A stretch of DNA of 64,000 nt from Azadirachta indica (lineage: Eukaryota > Streptophyta > Magnoliopsida > Sapindales > Meliaceae), in contig CM040443.1 in assembly GCA_022749755.1 (NCBI GenBank), positions 13,655,744 through 13,719,743 on the forward strand. Reading direction: 5' to 3'. A model generated the notes under the pieces. It did not search any database. It had not been told where the DNA came from and saw only the letters and a program-made list of their open reading frames with translations. A program made the translations under genes and the position numbers. This document shows positions 1-13,200 of the stretch, one piece after another. Within the stretch, counting starts at the first letter, position 1; each line of letters starts with the position of its first letter.

Positions 1-191
1 CAATGATCCCTCTCAGTAGTTTCGCTAACGAGAAAACCACGGTCATACTCACTGGTGCTCCCAATAACCGTACTGGTTGGGTCCGTTCTGATATTGCTAG
101 GAACAATGGGTTGAGGATGTCATATTTCGAAAGACTTCGTGCCAGCAATATCTATAGTACTTCCAATCCAACATTCATCACCCAACTGTAA
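1..191 (+). CDS. SDE3-like helicase paralogue, 3' end only (partial)
   Basis: This is the last ~62 codons of a gene that continues off the left edge, ending at TAA 189-191. It is nearly identical to the end of the complete gene at 4806-6929: I count 8 mismatches over 189 bp, and the last 90 or so bases are identical. The similarity continues into the 3' flank to about 247. The peptide includes a degenerate helicase motif III region (TGAPNNRTGWVRSD) where SDE3/MOV10 helicases carry a GDP-Q-L-GP-type motif. The stop lies at the same place as in the downstream copy, so the truncation before the second helicase domain predates the duplication. The two stops are 6738 bp apart, consistent with tandem duplication. 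Whether the missing 5' part is intact cannot be seen. Confidence 0.75.
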   Translation, partial: MIPLSSFANEKTTVILTGAPNNRTGWVRSDIARNNGLRMSYFERLRASNIYSTSNPTFITQL

Positions 192-248
192 ACTTTGAGC
201 AGAATCAGATAATACTTTGTCATTATGCACTTGGCTAGCTAATTCTGC

Positions 249-261
249 TTGGCATGTAATG

Positions 262-296
<35 letters not shown>

Positions 297-300
297 TTTG
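249..300. repeat. (TA)n microsatellite
   Basis: An alternating TA run occupies about 262-288, just where the 3' flanks of the two helicase copies stop matching. It may mark the breakpoint or later slippage. Confidence 0.9.
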
Positions 301-1224
301 TGGATGTAACAAGAACTAGCTTGTATTATGTTTACGCTATGCTGTTGCATCAGAGCAAATTTTCAGTCTCAGTGTCATTTACATGGACAAAAAAATACTT
401 AGAACTGTCATCTGTAATGGTGGCTACAAGAAGAACATTGTCAGTAAGCCGCTGAAATCAAGAATTGATAGCAAAGGGAAATATACCTTGATCAAAGCAG
501 TAGCTTAGTCCATACCAACATTACCCCATTAGTGTTTAAACTCCTTTAATTAAGGTCGAGGAGATACAAAACTAATAATTGATAGCTTGCCGATTCATAA
601 ACACTAGGCTACAATCATTCTTTCTCATGGTTCTGATAGCTTGCTAGCTATCAGGTAGCTTTGCAATTTATAGAGGTGAACAAATATTCCTTTTATTTAT
701 ACTGCCTCATCCAACACGTCCTACCAATCCCAATTTAGAGTCCTCCAATTGTCAAACGTGTTTCAGTGATTTTGATCATGATGTTCATCGTTTTATCTAA
801 ATCTAATTATTTGAATGTCATCTCTATGATGAAAGGGGAGATCTTATGCAGAATTGAAATTTCTTTTTGGTTGTTGGAGATCCAAGATAGTCTGTTTTAC
901 AGAAACTAATTTCAGGTTCATCATATCACAAGAAGCCATATAATTAATATAGTTAAAAGACATTTCAAATGATATATGTTGCGTTGTGTGCTATAAATTT
1001 TCCTTCCAATAATTTTTTTCTGCTAAAATCTCATTATTTAGGGGTTGTTGGTTTTTGTTAGTTAATTATTAATTTTCTGTCTTTATCTATTCTAATATAT
1101 AATTAATCTTTGTTAAAAATATTCCTTCTTAATTAATTTATGTTAAAAATATTCCTACTTAATTAATTTATTTATATCAATACTTATATAAAACTTAACA
1201 CTTTTATTTTTCTTTTTAAGACCT
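301..1224. other. Intergenic, 3' flank of the helicase paralogue
   Basis: AT-rich sequence without a supported gene. A short stretch near 325-345 (TATTATGTTTACGCTATG) recurs in the 3' flank of the second helicase copy at 7000-7085, so remnants of the duplicated flank reach at least this far. Confidence 0.5.
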
Positions 1225-1650
1225 AAATTTTTTTTTTTCATGTACTCTCACGTCTTCCTCAAATTACTAATCAGAATTTTTAATTAGAGTATGGTTAAAA
1301 AATTATATTATTTCAAATTTTTTTAGTATTTTTGTTAGTAGCAGTATTTTTTTTTAATATATCTTGTTAATTATTCTAATTCATACACATACACTTTTAT
1401 ATAATCTCATAAATTATAACAAAATTATTAATATAATTTTTTTTATGTATATGAGTAAAGATTATCATTTTGTTTAGACTTGTTTCAAGATTTTATTATT
1501 TATTTAACATTTAGAAGGTACAAAACGTGAAGTATTGAATTTTAGACTTTTATTTAAAAAAAAAAACTTAACACTTATATTTAAATTTTAAATAAATAAC
1601 AAGCAAATCTATTTAATTCAAATTAATTTACAATTGAGAAAAGGGTTTTA
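1225..1650. repeat. Dispersed copy of the array core repeat (left relic)
   Basis: This segment matches 20085-20465 along its length. Shared landmarks are the CGTCTTCCTCAAATT block, GTTAGTAGCAGTATTTTT and a GACTTGTTT block. Its last ~180 bp (GACTTGTTTCAAGATTTTAT through AACAAGCAAATCTATTTA) is also present in every unit of the 7.1-18.7 kb array. It has no coding capacity. I infer a mobile-element relic from which the array core derives. Confidence 0.65.
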
Positions 1651-2200
1651 TTTAAAATTTATATTAATAATTATATTGAAGAGTCCTTTTTTTTTTAATA
1701 TAGCATACAGCAATGTTATGGTAGCATGACAATAACTATATATATATAACAAATAAAATATATATAATTTAGTCACAATACGAAACAAAATGTTCTCAAT
1801 AAATGTTGATTTTTAATTTCTTTTTAAAGTTGTAAATAATCTCAGTAACTAAAATAACGGTGGAAAAAATCTTATATTTCTCAATAATAACTACCGATTG
1901 AACCAGCTATTTCGCAAATTATGGTAAGGCTAAGTATTTTTGGCGATTGTCAAGATAAGCGAGAAGGTAAAGGAGATCGACTTAAATTTTGTTAAGTATA
2001 TATGGGTATATTTTCATTAAACACAAAATAATAATTTTGCAATATAGAATAAAGTTAAAGATTTTCGGCGATTATCAAAATAAAAAAAATCGACTTGAAG
2101 TTTGCTAAGTATTGATATGTTTTCATTAAACATAAAACAACATCGTATGGTCCTGTACCATTATCTTGTAACAAAATCACTGTAGTAAAATTATTATAAC
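1651..2200. other. AT-rich spacer
   Basis: No gene or clear repeat structure seen. Small TA-rich runs occur near 1738-1765. Confidence 0.4.
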
Positions 2201-2309
2201 ATGATAGGTGTGTATGGTCACTGTAGTATGATGAGTGTGTATGGTCACTATAGTATGATGCGTGTGTATAATCACTATAACATGATAAGTGAAGTATTGT
2301 TACTGTAGC
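2201..2309. repeat. 27-bp minisatellite, about 4 units
   Basis: Units start at 2201, 2228, 2255 and 2282 and have the form ATGATNNGTGTGTATGGTCA followed by CTGTAGT. The first three are 27 bp and the last is diverged. The period is a multiple of three, so the minus strand stays open and encodes a 9-residue repeat within a 91-codon frame. There is no other sign of coding. Confidence 0.85.
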
Positions 2310-4805
2310 AAAATGACGAAATAATGTCATTTTTTATAGAGTCATTTGGTCTGAATGCTACATGAAGAACAGAAGTCAGATGATGGAACAGGAAAACCTA
2401 GGATGTAGAAGATCATAACATGAGTTATTCGGCAGATTTGGATTCCTATATATCCACTCATGTGGTACTTATGATACATAAATATTATAAATTACTAATA
2501 CATGTGTTAATGTTAGTAAATATTAATTTTTCTTATTATTTTATAAAAAAATTTATTGTATCTATTTTTTTTGACACTTTATGTAAAGTATAAGGAGTTT
2601 AGTATCGGTAATTGTCATATTTTTAGTAATAATAAGGTTAATTTTAACATATATAATATAAGATATAATATAAAAATACTAACAATAACAAAAATAATGA
2701 CATAAATTCATTTATTAATTTTATTTAATCAATTAATTTTTTAAGTTTAGCTTATTTATTCTTTGAAGATATTAATTTTATTTAATATGAATATATACTT
2801 AATTTTTTTTTTTTAAGGAGATATATATTACTAACTAACATACATAGAGTTAATTTTATCTTTTCAATATACTGTTAACTACATACACAAGGTCATTTTC
2901 ATCTTTACAAACATAATATTAACTAAAATAAGGGCAAACATGTCATTTATCATTTTTTTATTAAAGATAATGACAATTTGCTGCTAACGGGGCACTACTG
3001 ATAATTTATCAATATTTTAGATTGTCAAAAAATATAGGGATAATATTGAAGATAACCCAAAGTTATAATACTTATAAAAGTTATTTTAAAAAAAAAAAAA
3101 GTCTATTTAAAGGGAGATACAAAAGAAATCTAGTATCTTTGCAATAGAGAATGATTTTTTTTCAGAACAATTAACTTTTTTCATTTATTTAAAGAGGAAG
3201 GGAAATAGATTGATACTCCCTTCAGTTTTCATTTAATTACCCGATAATCCTCTAAAGTTTTAAAAATATTCAACTATATCCTTTCGCAAAGTGAATTAAC
3301 GGGAGAAAAGTTTTTTAAAGACGAAAATCATAAAACTGTCTTCAATATTATCAAAATATTAAAAACAAAAAATAAAAACTTGTTTTGGAAAGATAAAAAT
3401 CTAACAATTTATAATTAATTTAATGTTTTCCCTTTTTCTTAATTATTTTTTTTTTTTAATTTCTTCACTCACTTTCACTCTCTCTACCTGCACATTTTCT
3501 TTCTCCTCTTCCAGACAAACAACTAACCACTAGTCAAAACCATATCTGTCAATGAAAGCCACCAAAAGCCACCACGTCTTTCACTATTCAAGTAAACTGT
3601 TGTTCTTTTGAAACCAGGTTTGTGATTTGTTTTGAGTATTTTGAGTGCGCACGTTTCCCAGCGTGGATCAGAGATGTAACATAATATTTGCTCCTTCTAG
3701 GTGAATAATGGGTAACTACTAGTGTAGGTTTTGGGATTTCATTTGATCTGAACTTGTCCAAATAGTCCTCGATCTCGATTTGGAAGAGGCTTCATTTTTT
3801 ATGGCTTTTTTAATATTCATTGTGCTTTTTCTTTGAATTTTTGTAAAATTAGTATTTTTGAATTTTTTATTTGTGGAAAAAATATAATATTTTCATTTGA
3901 TTTCTCTTGCATTTTTCTATATTTTTTATAAATTTGGTGGCTAACGTATATATGTTATCAAATATTGGATTTATTTAATGTGATTTGGAGAAAAAAGATT
4001 TGACTTGAATTTGGAAATTTTGTGGGTAGTTACGAAGAAAATTATTGGTGTGCTTATGTTTCATTGTCATATATGTTTTTGGTTTGGTTGAGAAATTAAG
4101 GAAAGAATGGAAGAAAGATGTATAGCAAGAGCGAGAGAGAAAGGGAAAAAAATGAAAGAAAAGTTCTTAAAATAAAATTTAATTTTTTTGAAGTAAAGAA
4201 ATATTGAACTTTTCAGTCGGAAACAAGTTTAAAAGCTTTATTAATAAAAAAAATTAAGTTTTTTTTTATCTTTTTTAATTTTTTAGTAATGTAATTAAAT
4301 AAAATACAAAATATTCTACAAAGTTGAGTGTAGTGCAGACATTAATAAATAATCAAATATGGGTAAAATTGTAATTGTAATTTAAGAATATAAATTTATT
4401 GCTGTTTGGGATCCACGTGTTCCGCCAATTGTCTAAGGGTAATTTAATAAAAGTATGCAAAAGCTTTATTAAAATTTAATTAAGTATTTTTGAAATTTCA
4501 AAAACAGTACGGTTTTTGTAAAATAAAAATAAAAAAGGAAAAAACAGTGTCGGTTAACTAGATGAAACGTTAGGAGGGAGGACGAGTTGCAATTAATAAT
4601 ATAATCGCGTCATTGGAAAAGTCACTTTATATTGTTTGAGGCATGGTTACGTGGTGATTCTTGGTTGGGTGGTGTTTACAGCCGACGAAGCAGCAGTTCA
4701 CACTGGACTCATTCCTTAAACCGGGTAATTTTTTATGTACAGTAGTCATTTCCGATATTTTCTATTTTATTTTCAAAGTAACCAAACAGAGAGAGAGAGA
4801 AAAAA
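2310..4805. other. Spacer and upstream region of the SDE3-like gene
   Basis: Mostly AT-rich. A CT-rich segment lies near 3465-3510. The last ~400 bp before the ATG probably hold the promoter and leader: a G-box core CACGTG at 4414-4419, a TATA-like TTTATATTG near 4626 and a GAGAGAGA tract at 4789-4800 just upstream of the ATG. No transcription start can be fixed from sequence alone. Confidence 0.35.
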
Positions 4806-6929
4806 ATGTACGGATGGATGCTTGCACGTGCGGCCACAGTGGCTGTGTTGCGCGAAGTTTGGCATTCAGTTCGTGGTGCTCAAGAACAAGTCGAAGTTCA
4901 TCATGCAACTAGTGCCTCTCAGGCTTCAGAGAGAGATAAACGGCCTTCATGGGGCTCATCTTTTTTCAGATCTGACTCGCCTTTTTCCAGAGTCAACTCT
5001 ACTTCTAATCCTGCTAATCCTTCTGGTTATAATAACAGTAGTAAGGATCAATCTCAAACCACTACAGAAAGGCCTAGTGTCGCTTCTCAGCATTCAGGAG
5101 ATGGTAAAAGTAAGTTTGTGGAACGGACTAAGCCACCGGCATCATCTGATCAATCTACCAAGCCTAAGGCTGAGGCTGACGCTGAGGTTGAGGCTAAGGA
5201 TATTGAAAGTCTGATCAAGAAAGATCTTGTGCCTGATGTTTTGAAGAAGCCATTGTCTCCATCTACCTACAAGGATTACTTTGCTGCTCTGCTATATGCT
5301 GAGGATTCCTACGTTGAGGTGATTTCTTGACAATCAATCCCCTTTTAATTCTTCCTGCTGTTCTTCGCTGTGAAATAACTTCATTTTTAGCATCTTATAT
5401 TATTTTGTGCATACTTTTTGTTCTTTGAAGAAGGCATTTGTTTGGTTTTGATTATGCTGCAATTGGAATGTTCTCTGTTTCTCTTTTGATTTATCAGCTA
5501 AGCTTATTGGAACAAGCCTATTTGGAATTCTCTTTTGACTTTCTTAATTGTTATCTGCATGATTCTAATTGTGTTTAAATGAATTTATGTCTTTGATTTA
5601 AACAGAAGTGGAACGATTTCCAGTTAAGGAATGTGACATTGCAATTGCATGAACCTGCAACTTATGATAAGTCAGCCAAGAATGAGAACGCTAAGAAGGA
5701 TGATAAAATCTTTGTAGCCTTCAAAATCGATTCTGCCCCTGCGAAACGACCATTTCTTTTATCCAGGGATTTTGTCTTTGTGCGACGTTCAGATGGCAAA
5801 GACAAGAAATTTCAAGTAAGTCGCTTCCTCAACTTTCAATCAAACATACAAAGTTTAGAATACTCTTGCTGTGGTTAATGATAATGAATTATAATATAAG
5901 GTACCTGAATATATTTGGGAATTATTTGGGCTTCAAATGCACATGTTTTCCATAATATTTATGTTGTCAAACCCTGAGCAGGGTATTATTTACCGAGTGG
6001 TGAAAAGCACTACGGTGTTGGTTGAATTTGAAGAAGAATTTTATGCTCAGCATCATCGAGGCCAAAAATATGATATTAGCTTCTCCTTTAACAGAGTCTG
6101 TTCGAAACGTTCTCACCAAGCAATCTCAGCTGCATCAAGTGGTTTGTTTAAGCACTACCTTTTTCCTGAGAATGCCATTCAAAGGAGCACAAGTTCCTTA
6201 ATCTCAGGCTCAGCACCTTGTGTTTATAACAATTCCATGCTTGATTTGAATAGTAATTCTGCTGTTCGTCATATCTTAAGCTTTAAGGGCCACCCTCCTT
6301 ATCTTGTAGAGGGTCCACTCTGTGTTAGTAGTGATGGTGGGTTAAAGAATCTATCGAAAACTGGAAGGGTTATTCAAGAAGCAGTACTCCAAATTTATAA
6401 GAGATCATCTTCAAATTGTCGAATTCTAATATGCTCTCCCCTAAACAGCACAGGTGATACACTACTGAGAAGTTTGAAGGAACACAAGATTCCTGAGTCA
6501 ATCATGTTTCGAGCCAATGCTGCTTTTAGAGAGGTAGATGGTGTACCTGTTGACATCTACTCTATGTGTGCTCATGATGGGGAATGCTTTTCTCTTCCTT
6601 CGCTCAGGGAATTGAAGCAATTCAGGGTCATCTTTTCAACTTTTGCTACTAGCTTTCGCCTTCTTGATCATGGCATAACTGTTGGACATTTCAGTCATAT
6701 TTTTCTTGTAGATTCATCATCTGCTACTGAACCAGAAACCATGATCCCTCTCAGCAGTTTCGCTAACAAGAACACCACAGTCATAGTCACTGGTGCTCCC
6801 AATAACCGTACAGGTTGGGTCCGTTCTGATATTGGTAGGAACAATGGGTTGAGGATGTCATATTTCGAAAGACTTCGTGCCAGCAATATCTATAGTACTT
6901 CCAATCCAACATTCATCACCCAACTGTAA
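4806..6929 (+). CDS. SDE3/MOV10-like helicase with degenerate ATPase motifs, truncated
   Basis: Exons 4806-5318, 5606-5815 and 5982-6929 join in frame (donors GAG|GTGATT and CAA|GTAAGT; acceptors ACAG and GCAG) to give 556 aa. Residues 1-150 are Ser-rich low-complexity sequence without a recognised domain. From about 155 (KPLSPSTYKDYFAALLYAED) through RRPFLLSRDFVFVR and YDISFSFNRVCSKRSHQAI the protein follows the N-terminal region of plant SDE3 and animal MOV10, superfamily 1 RNA helicases of silencing. The P-loop position after PPYLVEGP (about residue 352) lacks GxxxxGKT, motif II reads VDSSSATEPE instead of DEAGQASEPE (about 484), and motif III reads TGAPNNRTG (about 511). The protein stops there, so the second RecA domain is absent; SDE3 itself is about 1000 aa. 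The frame is intact and has a near-identical neighbour copy. ATP-driven unwinding is not expected. It could be a non-catalytic partner or an expressed relic. Confidence 0.75.
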
Positions 6930-7105
6930 ACTTTTAGCAGAATCAGATGATATTTTGTCATTATGCACTTGGGTAGCTAATTCTGTGTTATATTTACGCT
7001 TGTGTTATATTTACGCTATGTTTACGCTATGTTGTTTAGCTAAGTCTGATGGTGCATGTATTATGTTTACGCTATGTTTACGTTATGTTGTTTAGCAAAG
7101 TCTGA
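6930..7105. repeat. 3' flank with short tandem duplications
   Basis: Directly after the stop, the phrase TATTTACGCTATG(TTTACGCTATG) and TTGTTTAGC(T/A)AAGTCTGATGG recurs, giving two copies of a ~65-bp segment and smaller 11-bp steps. It bridges the gene to the large array, whose first unit starts with GGTGGAAGTGAAGAT near 7107. Confidence 0.7.
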
Positions 7106-10100
7106 TGGTGGAAGTGAAGATTTCATCGGCTGAAAGAAAGATCTCTTTGGATGGAATATTTAATCCAAATTTTGAAGCTCTATTTTTATGAAGCAGTGTT
7201 TCCATGCTTGGATTTAGATATCAATAAACACAAAATTGAATGGGGCTTAATGCAAGAGCTTGCATAAGATTTTGACACGTGGTAGCTCTTTTTGGTTTTA
7301 TCATAATTTGTAAAAAAAATATAAAAATTTGATTTTTTTGAAAATATTATTTTACTTACACTTATTTCAAGATTTTATTATTTATTTAATATTTGACAAA
7401 TACAAAAACGTATAGTATTGAATTTTAAACGTGTTTTATTAAAAAAATTAACACTTATATTTAAATTTCAAATAAATAACAAATAAATCTATTTATAATT
7501 CAAACTCATTTTAAATTGACAATATATATATATATATATTTTGTTCTTTAGACTCATGAAAATATGATTTGCATTTTTTTTTTATGTCTTATATTTGTAT
7601 TATAAAGACTATTTATGTTCATGAATACAAAACACAATAATTTTATTTTTAAATTAAATAAAATCTATTATACTCATTTGATTGTTAACAGTAACAAAAT
7701 AAATAATTGTGAACATTTTATATAATTGGTGGATATTTTAACTATATTTTTCTAGTAGACATTGGGAGTATCTGAGAGTCGTCTATAATTTTTTCAATGA
7801 AATGTGGGGGCATAGTAGCTAATTGTGCGGATTATAAAACAGTTCCATTTTGTTATTATGATAATTTAATTTCATGCAAATCTTAAATTTTGAAAAAACT
7901 TGGTTCAGTTATTATAACAATTTAATTTCATTCAATTCTTTTCTTTTTTGAAAATAAATACAACTACTTTTATAATGAAACTTAAGCTTAAAAGTTCAAA
8001 AACAATTATTTTATAAGAAGTGTATCTTAAAAGTTCAAACATAATTATTTTATAAGAAACGCTATCAGTAATTTGATCGAAAATGTCTACCTTTATTTTA
8101 TTAGTGTTTGAAACAGTTACAAATAGAATATTATGGTGGTGATAGTGGCAACATTAGAGAATGAACATCTTTCAATCTCTCTGCCTCATTTATTACTCTT
8201 CGTGAACAGTTAGGAAGAAAAATAAAAAATAAATAAATAAATGAGTCATTAAAACAAATTAGACAATTTACAATTACAATGATTACGTCCGTTTTTTGCA
8301 AAAAAAAAAAAATTTGAACAACCTTAACTTTAGTGATAATACATTTAAGCTTTTGGTAATCTATTGCCATTAAAATAGGCTTAGACATTATTTCAAAATG
8401 TGCCACTTCATCCTAAAGACAATTAAGTACAAGTTCACCACATGAAAAGCTTCCAACAAGACATTTTACCAATTTAGTAAACGCATGCTTTGGATCAAAG
8501 CTGATGTGGGCCAAGCAGATGAAAATGTAACGAACAGTAAGTTTGGGCAAAAAAGTATAACCAAACTGGACCGAATATAACCGAATTGAACATAACAATT
8601 AAGTTTAATTCGGTTATGATAACAATTCAATTAAATTTGATTCTTATTTGTTAAAATAGTTCAGTGCAATTATTAAAATAATTCAATTCGAAAATGTGTA
8701 ATTCAATTTGATCAATAATCGAAGTTATACTGAAGTAAGATATTATAGTTGTGCTAGTTTAGATGACGAAACATAATCATCTTACTTTTAAAAGAGATGG
8801 TGGAAGTGAAGATTCCTGCTTAAGTTTAAATTTAATTTAAATGACGAAAGAGAGATCTATTTGGATGAAATATTTAATTTAAATTTTGAAGCCCTATCTT
8901 TATAAAGCAGTGTTTTCCTACTTAGGTTTAAATTTTGATAAACACAAATTTCAATAGGGCTTAATGCAAAAGCTTGCATAAGATTTTGACATGTGGCAGC
9001 TTTTTTAGGTTTCATCATAATTTTTCAAAAACAATATAAAAACATGATTTATCGAAATTATTATTTTATTTAACCTTGTTTCAATATTTTTTATTTATTT
9101 AATATTTAAAACATGAATTTTAGAAGTGTTTTGTAAAAAAAAAAACTTAACGCTTATATTTAAATTTCAAATAAATGACAAGCAAGTCTATTTATAATTC
9201 AAACTAATTTTAAATTGAGAATATATATATTATTCTTTAATCTCCTGAAAATATGATTTTTTTGAAAAATATGATTTGTGGTTTTTATGTCTTATATTTA
9301 TAATATAAAGACTATTTATGCCCATGAAGACAAAAGACAATGATTTTATTTTTAAATTAAAAAAATCATTATACCCATTTGATTGTTAACGTTAAAAGAA
9401 AAATAACTTATGAACATTTTATATAATTTATGGATATTTTAGCCATATTTTTCTAGTAAACATTGAGAGTATCTGGGGGTCATCTATAAATTCTTCGATG
9501 AAATGTGGGGGCATGGTAGCTAATTGTGTGGATTATAGAATTGTTCATTTTAGTTATTATAACAATTCAATTTCATTCTATTCTTATTTTTTGAAACAAT
9601 TTGGTTTGTTTATTATAACAATTTGGCTTCATTCGATTTTTTTCTTTTTTGAAAACAGTACCTTTATAACAAGACTTAATCTTAAAAGTTCAAACATAAT
9701 TATTTCATAAGAAATCTTATCAGTAAATTTGATCAAAAACGTCTACCTCTGTTTGATCAGTACTCAAAGCTCGTGTAAAAGTAATACTGTGGTGGTAATA
9801 AAGGCGAGGCAGAGCATGATCATCTTTCAATCTCTCTGCCTCATTTATTACTCTTTGTAAACAATTGGGAAGGAAAACAAAAAATAAATAAATAAATGAG
9901 CCATTAAAAAATTAAACAACTTACAATTACAATTTGAGTTTTACAAAAAAGCTTTAAACAGCCTAACTTTAGTGATAATAGGTTGAAGTTTTTTGTAATC
10001 TATCACTATTAAAAAGAGCTTAGAAAATATTTCAAAATCCGCCACTTTATCCCAAAGATAACTAGGCATAAGTTCACCATATGAAAAACTCTAAGAAGAC

Positions 10101-13100
10101 ATTCTACCAGTTTAGTAAACGCATACCTTAGATCAAAGCCAATGTGACAGCCAAAGCACCAAAATATAGTGAACACTAGGTTTGGGCAAAAAAGACAGTC
10201 AAACCGAACTGAATCTAACCAAACTGAACAAAATAATTCAGTTTGATTCAGTTTGATTCGGTTACCGTAACAATTCAGTTGCATTCTATTCTTATTTTTT
10301 TAAAACAGTTTAAGTAGATGTTATAATAATTCAATTTGACAATGTCTAACTCAATTTGATCAATGTTTAGAGTTGGTGCCCAAGTAAGATATCGTAGTGG
10401 TGCTAGTGGAGACGAAGCATGATCATCTTGTTTTAGGAGGGATGGTGGAAGTGAAGATTCCATTGGCTAAATAGATGTCTCTTTGACTTTGGATAAAATA
10501 TTTAATTCAAATTTTGAAGCTCTATCTTTATAAATCGTGTTTTCGGGCTTAGTTTTATATTTCGATAAACACAAATTTGAATAGGGTTTAATGTAAAAGT
10601 TGGCATAAGATTTTGACACGTGGCAACTTTTTTAGGTTTTATCATAATTTTTTAAAAACAATACAAAAACATGATTTTTGAAATTATTTTTTATTTAGAC
10701 TTGTTTCAAGATTTTATTACTTATTTAATATTTAAAAAGGTACAAAACATACAATATTGAATTTTATACGTGTTTTGTTAAAAAAAATTAACACTTATAT
10801 TTAAATTTCAAATAAATAACAAGCAAATCTATTTATAATTCAAACTAATTTTAAATTGAGAATATATTTATATAAATATATTGTTTTTTAATCTCATGAA
10901 AAATACCATTCTTTGAAAAACATGATTTATGTTTTCTTTTCGTTTTATTTGTGTATTATAAAGAATATTATGCCCATAAATAAATAGACAATATTTTTCT
11001 TTTCAAATTAAGAAAAAAAAGGTCGTTACACCCATTGATTGTCAATAATAAAAAAAAAAATAACTGGTGAACATTTTATATAACTGGTGGATATTTTAGT
11101 CATATCTTTCTTGCGAACATTAGGGGTATCTAGTGGTCATTTATAAATTTTTCAGTGAAATGTGGGGGCATAATACTAATTGTGTGAATTATAGAACAGT
11201 TTTATTCAGTTATTATAACAATTCGATTTCATTCTATTCATATCTTTGGAAACTGTTTGGTCCAGTTATTATAACAATTTGCTTTCATTCAATTCTTTTC
11301 TCTTTTAGAAATAAATATAATTACCTTTGTAATGAGACTTAGTCTTAAAAGTTCAGACATAATTATTTTATAAAAATGTTATCAGCAATTTGATTGAAGA
11401 TATCTCCATCGATTTAAAATGTATTACAAGCTAGTGCAAAAGTATAATACTATGGTGGTGACAGTGGTGACAATAGAATATGATCATCTTTCAATCTCTC
11501 TGCCTCATTTATTATTCTTTGTGAATGCTGAGAAGGAAACCAAAAAGTAAATAAATAAATAAATTATTTAAAAATTGGACAACTTATAATCACAATGATT
11601 ACAACCGTTTTTTGCCCAAAAAAACTTTGAATGACGCTGACTTTAGTAATAATACGTTCAAGTTTCCCATTATCTATTGGTATTAAAAGGAGTTTAGACA
11701 ATATTTCAAAATGTATCATTCATCCCAAAGACAACTAAGCACAAATTCACCACAAGAAAAATTCCAACAAGGCGATCTACTAGTTTAGTAAACGCTTGCC
11801 TTGAATCAAAGCCAATATAGTAGACAGAAGACTAAAATATAGTGAATACTAGGTTTGGGCAAAAAAGTATAATCAAATCGGACCGAATCTAACTGAACCG
11901 AACATAACAGTTTAGCTCGGTTCAGTTACGAAAATAATTAAGTTGTATTTTATTCTTATTTTTTAAAAAACAGTTCGGTTCGATTATTATAATAATTCAA
12001 TTCGATAATATCTAACTCAATTTGATCAATGTTCGAAGTTAGTGCCAAAGTAAGATATTATAATGGTACTAATAGAGACGATGAAGCATGATCATCTTAT
12101 TTTAGGAGAGACTGTGGAAGTGAAGATTCCATTGACTAAAAGAGAGGTCTCTTAGATAGAATATCTAATTCAAATTTTAAAGCTCTATTTTTATAAAACA
12201 TTATTGCCACGCACACACACAAATTTACATAGGGTTTAATGCAAAAGCTGGTATAAAATTTTGACACGTGATAGCTTTTTTAGGTTTTATCATCATTTTT
12301 CAAAAGAAAACATGATTTTTTGAAATTATTATTTTATTTAGACTTGTTTCAACATTTTATTATTTATTTAACATAAAAAAAGCTACAAAACATGTAGTAT
12401 TGAATTTTAGACGAGGTTTTTTTTAAAAAAAAAAAACTTAACAATTATATTTAGATTTCAAATAAATGACAAACAAATGTATTTATAATTCAAACTAATT
12501 TTAAATTGAGAATATATATATATGTTGTTTTTTAATCTTATGAAAAATATGATTTTTTGAAAATATGATGTATGTTTTTTCATGTATTATATTCATATTA
12601 TAAAGACTATTTACGCCATGAATACAAAAGACAATAATTTTATTTTCAAATTAAAAAGAAAACCATTATACCCATTTAATTGTTAACAGTAATAAAAAAA
12701 TGATGGACATTTAACACAACTAGTGTACATTTTAAATATTTTTCTAGTAAACAGTGGAAGTGTTTAGGGGTCATCTATAAATTTTTTAATCATTATATAC
12801 CGAATGAATAGTATTACATTTGTAAAATTGAAATATAGATTTTGTATCTAATTAATATCTTTTTTTCTTTTTTATAACTTTATTTATATCTAATAATTTA
12901 AGTTTTGTGTTGTGAAATAAAACTATCTATTAATTATTAAGTATGTGAGCGTCAAATATATGTTAGTTATCATATAAAAATAAAATTTTAGCATTACTAA
13001 AACTCAATATTTCAAAACTCTATTTTATATATTTATAGAACACATTTACTATCTAATGTAAAATCTTAATTTTTCTCTTAAAAAAAAACTCTTAATTTTT

Positions 13101-13129
13101 TAGAAATAAAGTAAAAATGATCTTAAAGA

Positions 13130-13200
13130 ATGAAAATGGTTATTTGGTTTAAACATACTTGTATATATATCCGTGTATATACATACATATATAGAGGCAG
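13130..13200. repeat. TA-rich interruption within the array
   Basis: Between about 12785 and 13265 the array unit is interrupted by ~450 bp of AT-rich sequence not found in the other units, ending in TA-rich ATATATCCGTGTATATACAT. This explains the longer 1900-bp spacing here and may be an insertion. Confidence 0.5.
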
